From assembly GCF_010015585.1 (NCBI RefSeq), contig NW_022985075.1, positions 1 to 64,000 on the forward strand: a stretch of DNA of 64,000 bases, in the 5' to 3' direction. A program made the position numbers and the translations under genes. This document shows, in pieces, positions 45,675 through 55,824 of this stretch (within the stretch, counting starts at the first letter, position 1; each line of letters opens with the position of its first letter). A model generated the notes under the pieces. It was not told where the DNA came from and searched no databases. It saw nothing but the letters and a program-made list of their open reading frames with translations. The stretch is from Eremomyces bilateralis CBS 781.70. Lineage: Eukaryota; Ascomycota; Dothideomycetes; Eremomycetales; Eremomycetaceae.

Positions 45675-48114
45675 GATGCGTGGAACGCGTGTAGAACAAT
45701 TCGGTGAAGAGTGCAAGCTGATTACTGGGTGAGAACCACTCGGGAGTACAATGTCGCGATGACTTTGCAATGAATTCGATGAAGCTAGTTGGTGGGGGAT
45801 TGGAAAAGGATGAGAAGCGAAGGTTTGTGGTGAAGATTTGATGGAAGAAACAGGTGGTTGATGAAAGCAAGTGGAAGATGGTTGGAAGGTGGGAGTTGTT
45901 GGGGGAGGTGAAGGTGAAGAAGGGTGAAGTGGTGGTGAATGAACGTCAGATGGATTCTTTTCCGGTCGCTCTCTTAGCTCTGAATGCACGTGACATGGAG
46001 TCGACGCGACAATAACCCTTTCTATCACCAGTTGCCAACCACTTGGACGATGAATAGCGCGCGACAATAGTAGATATTGAAGTCTATTGAGGAATCATAC
46101 TGTAAACGGCTTGTATTAAGCAGATATCAGTTCCACGAATAGAAAATAGATGAGACTTAGCGACAATGGTGTGCGGCATCGCAGTGCACTTTTGGTCCGT
46201 TCCGTAAACACGCCCCCCCGCCCGCCGAGCTGGCTGTCGGGTCACCCAACCTTGACCAAAACGGTCATGCTGTCCGAGCTGCCACATTTGACATCAGGCT
46301 GGCCCATGCCGGTCGCGGCTCGCCTAGGCACATCATCACCACTTCGACCCTTCAATGTTTTGCTCAGTTGCGCCATCTCTCCCACTCGTGCTGACGCTGC
46401 TCAGCGTGCGTCTGCTTTCCCTAGTTCGGAAGAACGTGTCGTAAGACGGATTGAAGAATGGCCTCTTCGCTGTTGGATGCCCGGAGGCATCTACACGGTG
46501 GACTATTCATATTCAGACAGTCATGTATTAATGAATCGCGTCCATCTGAAGTACGCTCATCTGGAGTAGAGGCTTCTTCATAGACGAGATAGCAGTCATC
46601 GGCCTTGCCTTGAGAGGCGGCGTTTGATGGCCTCAGTATTTCCCTGGCTTTATGTTAGTGCTGTTGATATGAATCATGTCCACGTCGTCCGTCGAACATC
46701 CGAATTGCAAACTACCTACGCTCAGTTGCGTCGGCTTTCTCGGTGTCCAATACGTTCAATGGAGCCTGTCTGCCCAATACTAACGCTGCGTCCATAACCG
46801 TTCCCCGTGCCGGGTGCAAATCCAAGCTCTTTTAAATCAATGCGGTTCCCTTTTGCCGACATGCTGCTAACAGATGTAATGCTGATGATATGTATAAACA
46901 TAACTTGACACTTCTATAGTTGTACGACAAACAGCCGAAGAGCAAATCGACTAATATCATTGCTGAAAGTCTCCCCCGTGGGCGATATGACGAGCGACTT
47001 AATGAATTGCGCATACTCAAAATAGCGAAATCAGGAGGAATATGGGCGAGTCGGGTACAAATCCACAAAATTCCAGGAGTTTGACAGTTGACTGAAAGAA
47101 AGCCCACAAAGTTGGATTAACTCCAAGCATCGTTGCTGGCCGGTCCACCTGAGTCAAGTGAGGAGGCTTACTCTGGCAATTGAGTATATATCCCACCAAG
47201 AACCGGACATCCTGACTGCGTCCAGATACGTTCTCTTACAATCTACCAGTGCCATCTTGACCATGATGGTGAGGACTACACCTTATCTAGAATGCTTCCA
47301 AGGCAGCGAGAGTTCCTAGTCCAGTAGCCCAGGTATTCGTATTCGACCCTCTCGCGCAGAAAGAAATTTAGCCTCCATTCTCATCATCTGTATTGTCGGT
47401 TTTCGTGGGTAAATCGGATTCGGTCCATGTCAGAGTGGAGTGTCCGACTCGTTGGCCACTGTAGTTCGATTCTAGCTAGGAAGGACACTTCGGCAACATG
47501 CGAATGCCAGCGAAACACTCCATTTGGAGATGAGGTTAAGCGAAACCGTGATGGGCTAGATGCCAATCTGGTGTTGGAGTGACTTCGACCAAGGATGGCA
47601 TGAAACAAGTCGATCGACCACGGTCCTATTTTTCCGATCGTTTGCAAGTCTCGAGGCCCATTATATCGGTCGGACACAACTGAAATACAGTCATTTGATG
47701 GATTATCTCGTGGGGAAGGTCATTTGATCGCATAAACGATGCTTTCTTTTGCCGTTGTAGCGAGTGGAAGTTAAGATGTCTACCAGAAAAGAAGAGGAAG
47801 TTTGGTTCCGTTGGTCTCCTCACGTGGTCTGCCTTCAACCTCAAGTCTTCATGGCCTGATGCTCGGATTACTTTTCTCATCGCTTAGATATTCATTTTTT
47901 AACTTCATCGCCTTATTAGGCGCTATAGAAATGGTTTATCATTATAGTCCATGTTGTTTGTGTTCCGTTTGCCTGGTCTAACAGTCCTATGCTGTGCCTT
48001 GGGATGGATGCATTTTGGGCACAGTGGGACCCTCAACAGTTTATTATCAATCTCTTTCCGGGCACTAACTTAGTTTGAATCCATTTGATTAAGTTAGTTG
48101 ATGCAACTTTTTAT
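45675..48114. other. Gene-poor stretch upstream of the PWWP gene
   Basis: About 2.4 kb. The first 400 bp should be the PWWP gene promoter and leader: on the minus strand it is C/T-rich with CCACC-type repeats, giving spurious long open frames to 46067. A CACGTGAC site lies at about 45987-45994. The rest shows only short open frames, such as 47384-47880 minus, without family features. Confidence 0.4.
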
Positions 48115-49316
48115 TCAAATCTTCTCCTCCAGGCGAAGTATCGCGTTCTCCAGCAGCTTATTCCAGCCAAGATCAACTCGCTCCCTCTAAACCTGCCCCG
48201 TTAGATCGATAATGGGGAGAACCGTCAAAGCCAGTCAATATTTTTACTCATCTACTCACACCAGACGATTTACATGTTTCAGATCCTCTAGCAAATAGTT
48301 ATTTGGCCCCGAGCGACACATAAAGTCACGCAAGCCGGCAACCGTTGTTGATGCTCGTTTGAGTAGCTGCCGCATCTCTCGAGACGGTTTCAAGAACCTG
48401 TCTACAAGTCTTCCATTCTATCACACTCATGTCTCCGGTAAGAGCTTGGATGAGAAAGCGTATGGTCGTCGAACTTGTAGCAGGTAGTATCCCCGGCTTG
48501 TCAAATAGACAACGCTCTGAAAAGACGTCCTACAGATCGATAACATCAGTACTGGATGGTTAGGAGAATCCAGCGCGTACCCACAGTGTCACTGCCTGAC
48601 CATTTCCGTTCAGTTTCCGGTCTAAGAGCTTCATTAAATTGCATGTGTTGTGGAAGGGGCGAGAGCAGTGGGATGTCCTTCTCTTCCCACAAAAGCTGCC
48701 CATCCAGTTTTAGGATCGCAGCCCCATTCTTAGCGACCGGCAACTGGTCCTTCAGTCTAGAGGAAATACGGCGGACGTGGACCCCATCCTTCATACCCGG
48801 ACCAATCTTTTCTTTGGGAAATGGATCTACAACATTCTGGGCATGCAGAGACACATTCGATAGCAATGAATCCAAGGGAGAAAAGATGTCGAACCCTTCC
48901 AATGTCCTCTCCAGATGGCGCACCTCTGGTACGGCACACGGCCAAGTTGCAGTGCGTGGATCTGCGACCTCGACATGATGATCTGGTGAGCAATTGATTT
49001 TGGAAGGTGTTAGCTCCTCAGTCTATCTCACAACAAGGCTATGTTTGGTATCAGGCAGAAGTCCCCTTGGTCAGTAAGACCACTGTTCGGTGTATAACCT
49101 ACGTGGCGCGTGCCCATGTCAGGAGTGGTGGCAGGTGGATGCTACAAGTCAATCACAGGGAGGGCAATCCACAATCGCCATGAAGGCGAGCTAGAACTCA
49201 CTGATATCGGAAGAAGAAAGGACGAGCCATTCGTGTTTGAGCGGGGATTCAACGTGTGGAGTGTGCCACGGTGGACAATCATCTAGGCGCAGAACTCCCA
49301 GAGGCTTCCCGTGCAT
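48115..49316 (-). CDS. Hypothetical protein, five-exon model, no recognised family
   Basis: Five minus-strand segments join with the frame preserved: 49202-49316, 48585-48982, 48475-48529, 48262-48401 and 48115-48186, giving 259 residues from the ATG at 49316. Four introns of 219, 55, 73 and 75 bp have GT-AG ends, and two contain CTAAC. The protein begins MHGKPLGVLRLDDCPPWH, is rich in Pro/Trp/His at first, has charged loops (FPKEKIGPGMKDGVHVRR) and ends in a helix WNKLLENAILRLEEKI. One donor (GTTCGA) is weak. I do not recognise the family. Two adjacent in-frame stops sit just upstream at 49341-49346, and the open frame seems to continue beyond them, so this may be the surviving 3' part of a decayed gene (see findings). 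Splice sites were chosen by hand, partly to keep frame. Confidence 0.4.
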
Positions 49317-50400
49317 TGAAGGCCGATAATGGAGCAATGTTTACTATGGCAACTTCGAGTATCGCCTAGTTAGGGACAGGTAAATATCCCTCATACCAAT
49401 GACCCGATATAGAAACTACCAAAGGCCTAGCGTCGATCTCAGAACGACGTTACCGTACAGCCCTAGAAGAATGGGAAAGTAAATGTCGGATCCAAAGTAC
49501 ATCATGACAACTAGATTGATCTTCGAGGACTGTTCACTGACCATTACTACCAGCATTTCTTAGTATATTGAGCCTTTGGGTGGCATGGCGCAGTGAAGTT
49601 GGGATAGCTATTTGGAAAATCGCTAACTTGTTCCGGTTAAAGCTAGCCGCCATCCTTGTATCTTCAACACCACCACGGCAACATCACAGATCTTCGCAGC
49701 CCGAGATCCTTGACATCGACCGTCAAGCCCGAGTGTCCGAAACTCCTCCTCCAATAATCGCATCTACGCAGTAAAGCCTGGATTGACGATCCGACCAGTT
49801 TGGTCTCTGATCCGTTCCTCCACGGGACAAACCTCCCACCCTTCACGACCAGTGTTTCCCTACGCTCCACATTGGACACTTGAGCCACCTAAAACCACGT
49901 TGTGCGGGTTAAGCGCCCTCGTGGTGGCCCATATGCACAGGCCTGATTGACTGCCTGCATAGCAGGGCAAATCAAACGTCATGTTCGCTGTTGCCGAATC
50001 TCGAAACGGAAGTTCGCCGTATGTGGGACGTGTATCGGTTGCGCTCTGCAGCGGATATCGACAACCATTCCCGGTGGTTGCCACTGCAGGCCTTTGAATA
50101 GGTACCCGAATATGTAGTCAACGGTAAGCCGCTCTTTAATGGCGATGCCGTCGTCCAAGTCTGCTTAAACTTGTGTTCTGAATCCTTCGCTTTCGATTTC
50201 AATCTAACCCTCATTTACTTCTATTTTCGACTTCATCTCGCAAACAGTTTGCTATAAGGTGTGGTGAAGTCCTGAAGAGGCCAGTGGAATTCAGATGAGG
50301 CGGATGAAGGGCCTATAATCATCTATCACGAGTTGTCTACGAAGGGTCGATATCTGGTTCCTCGCCATCTCATCCAACCGCTCCGGTACAAACTGTCAAT
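49317..50400. other. Patchy coding potential upstream of the unknown gene; promoter of the SAT4-like gene
   Basis: On the minus strand, open segments at 49628-49763 (ATG at 49763, MRLLEEEFRTLGLDG) and 49420-49558 (membrane-like MMYFGSDIYFPILLGLYG) join in frame to the unknown gene, but for two stops. Other stretches between 49850 and 50214 also read like protein in changing frames. The last part must hold the promoter of the plus-strand gene at 50401. Confidence 0.3.
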
Positions 50401-51831
50401 ATGGGTTACTCAAGTACTCAGGTCATCGCACTGGGCGCCGTTTGCGGTGCACTGCCCATTCCTTTCGTTGCCCTGCGATTCTACTCCCGTACTCTAACGC
50501 CGGCTGGATTCAAAATCGACGACTGGCTCATCCTACCCGCCTTGGTAAGTCGACGATCGTTCGCTCGTCCCTTGTGGTGACGAGAAGGAGAATGGTGTCC
50601 ATAGGAAGCTGACATCTTAGAGTTGCTGACTGTCGGGATGGGAGCTGCTCTTATAATAGGTAGGTTAGCTGCGGCTCCATTCAATCGATACCTGCTAACA
50701 TGTTTCCAGACGGCGTACTAGGAGAATTGGGTACTCACCAGAGCAAACAATACGGCCCGGATAGCCAACCGGTCATGCACGACGCCCTGAAAATCTACGA
50801 GCAAGTGAAATTCACCATCCAGCTCTCCAACATCGCCGCCGTCGGCCTGTGCAAGCTCTCCCTCCTCTTCCTCTTCCGCCGCATCTTCTCTACCCAACCG
50901 TTCAAACGCGTCGTCGATGTCTCCATCGCCATCGCCACCGCCTGGCTCCTCGGCTTCTGGCTCGCGAGCCTCTTCCAATGCACGCCCGTCAATACTATCT
51001 GGACGCGCTGGGAGCGGGAGTACGCGCAATATTGCTTCGACGTCGTCAAGTTCTACTGGGCCATCGGGGTCACCGACGCCGTGACCGACCTCTTGATCAT
51101 GGTTCTGCCGATCCCGATGATCTGGAAGCTGCAGATGCCGATCAAGCAGCGTGTTGCCGTCGGCGGCATGTTCCTGGCGGGCTCGCTCGTCATTGCAGCG
51201 TCGGTCGCGCGCCTCGTCATCTTCCTGCAAGTCGGCGCGAAGATGGAACTCTACATCGACGACGTTACCTGTACGCACTCCTCCCCTCCTCCCATCTCCT
51301 CTAACCCCTCCCTCTAACTCCCCTTATCTAGACCACACCACCCCCGTCTTCTACTGGTCCGCCATCGAAGGCGCCCTCGCCTGCATCTCCGTCTGCCTCC
51401 CCACCCTCCGCCCCGCCCTTCTCCGCCTCTTCCCCGCCCTCGTATCCGGCTTCACCACCAACCACTCCCCCTCCCCCTCCGCCCGCTGGTCCTGGATCGT
51501 CTCCCGCATCGGCACCCGCCCCGCCGGCGCCCGCCCCTTCGACCCCGAGCTTGGCGACCCCGCATTCGGGAACGTTGTCACCATCTCCGCCGCCCAGCCG
51601 ATGTCGGAGTGTCCTGTGAAGTTTTCGAAGTCACAGGGGCGCGAGCAGCGCGGTGGCGGGCAGGAGTTGATGTTTGGTGACGGGGGGAGGCGGGGGTCGG
51701 TGCCGGTGCGGCCGGGGGAGCTGTCGAGGGCGATTATGGTGAAGATGGAGGTGTCGCATGAGCGAGAGGGGCCGGAGTCGGAGGATGAGAAGTCAGATGT
51801 GTCGAGCGAGAAGGATTTGGAGTCGCTTTGA
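50401..51831 (+). CDS. SAT4/fungal rhodopsin-domain integral membrane protein
   Basis: Four exons keep frame, 50401-50544, 50605-50659, 50710-51270 and 51332-51831, giving 419 residues. Seven hydrophobic segments are visible over about residues 5-300, in the layout of the fungal Rhodopsin_dom/SAT4 family: the first includes IALGAVCGALPIPFVALRFYSR followed by DDWLIL, then GLCKLSLLFLFRRIF, the FQCTPVNTIW block with its conserved Cys, DAVTDLLIMVLPIPMIWKL, and RLVIFLQ. A 120-residue charged cytosolic tail is Gly/Glu/Ser-rich and ends KSDVSSEKDLESL. The family is large in Pezizomycotina, function mostly unknown; some members resemble CFEM-GPCRs such as Pth11. No retinal-binding function is implied. 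Confidence 0.9.
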
Positions 51832-53184
51832 GGGCCGGGTGGTTGCGGGGGCGGGAATCTTTCGAATTGGCGCGGGATGCGAGGGCGTTCAAAGCTGATC
51901 AAGTGCTCATTGAGGGCTTTGGAAGATGTGTCTGGAACGGCGTTTGCTGGATATGCTGTGGAAGATGGGTCCGGAATCACGACATAGGCGTGGCGTTTAT
52001 TGGATAGGTTGCTTTGGATACTTGTACGATACCCCGGAACATAGTGGTGTCTCCTCGAGCTTGTTGAACTCTATAATTCAGATTTCAAATCACGCACGTA
52101 TTTCAGGCTCGACAACGGGTTGCGATGTGATAGCGGTAGACGTTGGAATTCGATCCCGCCCGGATAGGGTTGACAAATGCCTCCATGCTACTAGCCCGCA
52201 AGGTACCTATCTCTGACGCCAGCAACTGGAGAGGTGTTCCGGACATCCATGCCCTCCGTTTTCCTCCTTATCCATTGCCCGAAATGAGCCAGAAGCGCGT
52301 CCCGATCCGTCCCCCGTCCAACCCAAGCCCAGTATAAACCGGTAAAGGCCCGTCCCGTTCGAACCCATTCGATCGCGGGGCGGCCGGCAAATGCAGATTC
52401 CAAGGAGATTCACAAGAAGCGGATTTTGAAAGGCAGGCGGATGGCGAATGGAGGTCGAGTATAATAAATGATAAAAAGATCCGTCCAGAAAGGCCAACGA
52501 GGAACCGGAACCGGAACCGAAGGGAAAGCAGAAGTTCAATGATCAAGAAGTAGAGCAATCCCAAGCACTGCGAAACGAGCGAAAAACAAACAAAGCAACC
52601 ATAAGCACACGCAAGAAGGCAAGAGAAGGGGAAGCTATTAAAGTATGGCCGATTCAGTTAGGGTAAGGGTTAAGTTACATGCTAGTTGGAGAAGAGAAAG
52701 GGGAAGGAAAATGAGGTTGATGAGGTGCAGGTATGGTTCAGGAGGATCCGCAGAATTGGGATCGGGGTGGGGATTAAGATATATGTGAGTGGTGAGGGGA
52801 GCAGTCGAAAGATTTCGGACCCTCCTGATGTATGAGTATGATGTGATTGATGATGTGCTCCAAGTCCGTAGGCAGTAGCCCGAGATCGCTCAGTGGCCGA
52901 ACCGTCGACGTGAGCTCTGATTCCACTCGAAGAGCGAGTGAGTGGAAAGGAAGGGTATTAATGTAGCGCAAAGTGATTTCGAAACGCGGAATGAGAAGAG
53001 AAAGGGAAAAAAGATCAAATATTGCACAGCTGAACTGCAATAAAAGAGCCGTGAATGTGTCGCCCCATCGCCGTAATGCCTGGATGGTGATTCTCCATCC
53101 ATGTTCTGCGTCGGACGTTCGCCGTCCGTCATCTCACTCGTCCTTCCTTCATCCGCCCGAGTGACTTGCCAATTCGGAGGATGC
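51832..53184. other. Convergent intergenic region between the SAT4-like gene and nrd1
   Basis: About 1.35 kb holding two 3' UTRs. Purine-rich plus-strand sequence at 52560-53000 corresponds to a C/T-rich 3' region of the minus-strand gene. No gene seen. Confidence 0.45.
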
Positions 53185-55824
53185 TCACATCCCGCCGTTG
53201 ACGCCGATGGCCATGCCGCCGCCACCGATCTCTTCCTCCGCCCAACCCGGGAGATTCCCCGCCCCGTTGCTGTCGCCTTGGATCGCGAGCCCGTAATGAT
53301 TGCCGCCGTATCCGCCGTTCGTCATGCCGCTGAAGGGATTGCCCATGGGCATCATGCCGGCCTGCGAGCCGGCCATCATCGGTCCCTGCTGGGTCGCCGC
53401 GGGGTGTTGGCCGTTGCCCTGGGTGAAGACCGGAAGGCTCACCGCGCGAGCGTGCTGGCCCCGTGCACCCGCGCCGGAGTTCGTGGGCGCGAGAAGACCG
53501 TTGACGGTGGTTGCGCCGGACGCTCCGTTCGCAGTTCCGTTCCCGTTTATGTAGGGTTGAGGGGACATGGCCATGGAAGATTGAATGGGTGCATGGGAGT
53601 GGGTATGCTGGTGGTTAGCCATCGAGTTTGAGCCCATATTCATGGAAGATCCGAGCGAAAAAGAAGCGCTAGGCCCGTGGGAAGCATGAGACGGGTTGGA
53701 ACTGGTCGAGGTGCCCTGGGGCGGGCTCGGGGAGTTAGATGGGTAGAAGGAGGCAGCATTGCCAGCGGTCGGGAAAGTCGGTGCGTGCCCGGAGGTGTTG
53801 GCGTCGTAAGCAGTCTGCTGCTGCTGATGTTGCTGCTGCTGTGCCTGTTGCAGGTAAATCAACAATGGATTGTTATTGCCAAGGTTGAGAATCGATGTAG
53901 GAGTGGGGGCCTGAGCCTGAACCGGAGGGGGAGCATGATGGCCGTTGAGCATATTGTTGGGTGAGCCAACTTCTTCGTTGTTCATCTGCGCCTGTTGCTG
54001 CTGCTGATTGTGTTGACCCATTTGCCTGGGCGGGTTGCCGCAGCGGTCTTTGCCGAAATTCACTTTGAATCGCTTGTACTCATCCTTTCCACGCACCGCT
54101 TCGATGGCCTTGATGGCATTCGCAATGTTCGTGAAATTGACAAATGCACAGCTCTTCTCCCGAAGCGCGTTCACTAGCTCGATCTCGCCGAACTCTGAGA
54201 AATCCTGCCTTAGTCGATCCTCCGTCCACGATTCGTCCAAATTGCCGATGTACACATTTCGAGATGCGCCACCGCTCACGGCGAGTGCAATTGCGGGGGG
54301 AAGCGCACCGGAGTGTTTGCCCCAGCCGATCTTGAGACGCCGATTATGGATCATCAGGCCCTGTACGTTCGAAAGGGCATAGAAAGAAGCCGCAGAAGTG
54401 GGATCGATGAAAGTGACAAAGCAGATGTGCTTGTCCGGAATGTACCGAATGTGATGGAGCAATCCACCACGCACCACGTTGCAAATTTCCTCGATGGTCG
54501 TCTCAGGGTGAATGTTCCCCAGGTACACCGTCCGATTTCCCAGATTGTTGACACCACCGGCCGATGTTGCCACCGCTGCCGCTGCAACAGACTGCTGAGC
54601 CAACGCATTCGAAATCAGGTCGCGATCCGCACCGTTCAGCACGTGAGCGTAACCCGGCGCGATTCCGAGATATTGAGCGGCGTTCTGCTGCTGCGTCTTC
54701 GACACATATGCGCAACGGTCCTTTCCGTAGAACACACGTCGTGGAGCCTGCCATTTGGTTTCTTGCGGTAACTGAGCCACGGCTTTGACAGCATTCCCGA
54801 TGGACAAAAAGTGTACAAAGGCAATGTTCTTCTCCCTCACAATCTTGACGGTGTCAATCGGTCCGAATTTGCCAAGATCCTCTCGAATTTCCTCTTCGGT
54901 GATATCCTCGGACAAGTTGCCAAGATACACGTTCCTGGACGCATTCGATTGCTGGACTGCAAGCGCCACCGAAGTAGGCACCGGCGATGGCTTTCCCCAA
55001 CCGATCTTAATATCTTGCCCCTTGATGGCAAGTTTCTTGAGGATGGCATCGGAGTGAAAGTGAGTCGCCGAGCTGCTGTCAAGGAACGAAATGAAAGCGC
55101 AGTTCTTGTCCGGTAGGAGTCTGACCGACTCAATTTGGCCGCTTCGAACGTGTCCTAGGATCTCCTCCGCGGTAGTGTCTTGGGGGATATTGCCAAGATA
55201 GACGGTTCGGCTCGTCCCGGACATCAATCCTGGGGACAAGCCCAACGGATTGCCATAACCACCAAGGGTGTGGTTCCCGAGATTTCCGTATCCTCCAGTG
55301 GGAGACTGTGGAGCACCATAGAAGTTGCCAGCACCGACAGCGGCGGGTTGCATGAGGTTCTGATACATGGTTGGCGAAAGATTGGTATGCCCCTGCGTCG
55401 GACTACCGAGTTGGGTCTGTTGCTGAGATTGAGTGACAGATCCCTGATTCGGAAAGGTGGAGAAGTTCTGGAACTGAGGAGTGAAGGCGTTCGGGGATCC
55501 AGGCTGAAAAGGGCTGCCTAGAAGGAGCTGGGAAGGCAACAGCGGGGTGAAATTCATGTCATATGCGGTTCCAGGCGTTTGCATGTCGCTGCTGCCTGGT
55601 GCATGACCGTGTTGATTGCCGCCTCCCATTCGCCCCGTGTTGATATTGGGGATATTCGGGCGCTGCAAGTGACGATCTCCGAACGAGGGCTGGTTCCCGT
55701 GAAAGGCTCCGTGAGAAAATCCGGTACCATCACCGTTCATATTCGCGCCATTCATGTTCGCTTTGCCGTATGGAGGGAAACGGTTCGAACCAGGGCCATT
55801 CGGCGCGGAGTCAGGATGCTGCAT
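53185..55824 (-). CDS. nrd1: Four-RRM RNA-binding protein, Nrd1/Msa type negative regulator of differentiation
   Basis: Single exon of 879 residues from the ATG at 55824. Four RNA recognition motifs occur as two pairs: near residues 203-275 (RNP2-like VYLGNIPQ), 295-365 (VYLGNLSED), 430-500 (VYLGNIHPE) and 520-595 (VYIGNLDES), with RNP1-like CAFISF, IAFVHF, ICFVTF and CAFVNF strands. Each pair is followed by IGWGK or GKDRC stretches. The N- and C-terminal thirds are low-complexity, rich in Gly, Asn, Ser, Pro and Met, with a Gln run near residues 655-680 from CAG/CAA repeats. The architecture matches S. pombe Nrd1, which binds mRNAs of mating and differentiation genes. The open frame continues 25 codons upstream of the ATG to a GTG, without another ATG, so an upstream exon cannot be excluded. 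Confidence 0.93.
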   Translation of the reverse strand: MQHPDSAPNGPGSNRFPPYGKANMNGANMNGDGTGFSHGAFHGNQPSFGDRHLQRPNIPNINTGRMGGGNQHGHAPGSSDMQTPGTAYDMNFTPLLPSQLLLGSPFQPGSPNAFTPQFQNFSTFPNQGSVTQSQQQTQLGSPTQGHTNLSPTMYQNLMQPAAVGAGNFYGAPQSPTGGYGNLGNHTLGGYGNPLGLSPGLMSGTSRTVYLGNIPQDTTAEEILGHVRSGQIESVRLLPDKNCAFISFLDSSSATHFHSDAILKKLAIKGQDIKIGWGKPSPVPTSVALAVQQSNASRNVYLGNLSEDITEEEIREDLGKFGPIDTVKIVREKNIAFVHFLSIGNAVKAVAQLPQETKWQAPRRVFYGKDRCAYVSKTQQQNAAQYLGIAPGYAHVLNGADRDLISNALAQQSVAAAAVATSAGGVNNLGNRTVYLGNIHPETTIEEICNVVRGGLLHHIRYIPDKHICFVTFIDPTSAASFYALSNVQGLMIHNRRLKIGWGKHSGALPPAIALAVSGGASRNVYIGNLDESWTEDRLRQDFSEFGEIELVNALREKSCAFVNFTNIANAIKAIEAVRGKDEYKRFKVNFGKDRCGNPPRQMGQHNQQQQQAQMNNEEVGSPNNMLNGHHAPPPVQAQAPTPTSILNLGNNNPLLIYLQQAQQQQHQQQQTAYDANTSGHAPTFPTAGNAASFYPSNSPSPPQGTSTSSNPSHASHGPSASFSLGSSMNMGSNSMANHQHTHSHAPIQSSMAMSPQPYINGNGTANGASGATTVNGLLAPTNSGAGARGQHARAVSLPVFTQGNGQHPAATQQGPMMAGSQAGMMPMGNPFSGMTNGGYGGNHYGLAIQGDSNGAGNLPGWAEEEIGGGGMAIGVNGGM

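Noticed and set aside
50718-51278. 186-codon frame antisense to the SAT4-like gene
   Set aside because: Asp/Glu/Arg-rich shadow of a GC-rich coding exon.
52130-52175. TTCGATCC-like string resembling a tRNA B-box
   Set aside because: No cloverleaf can be drawn from the preceding 70 bases.
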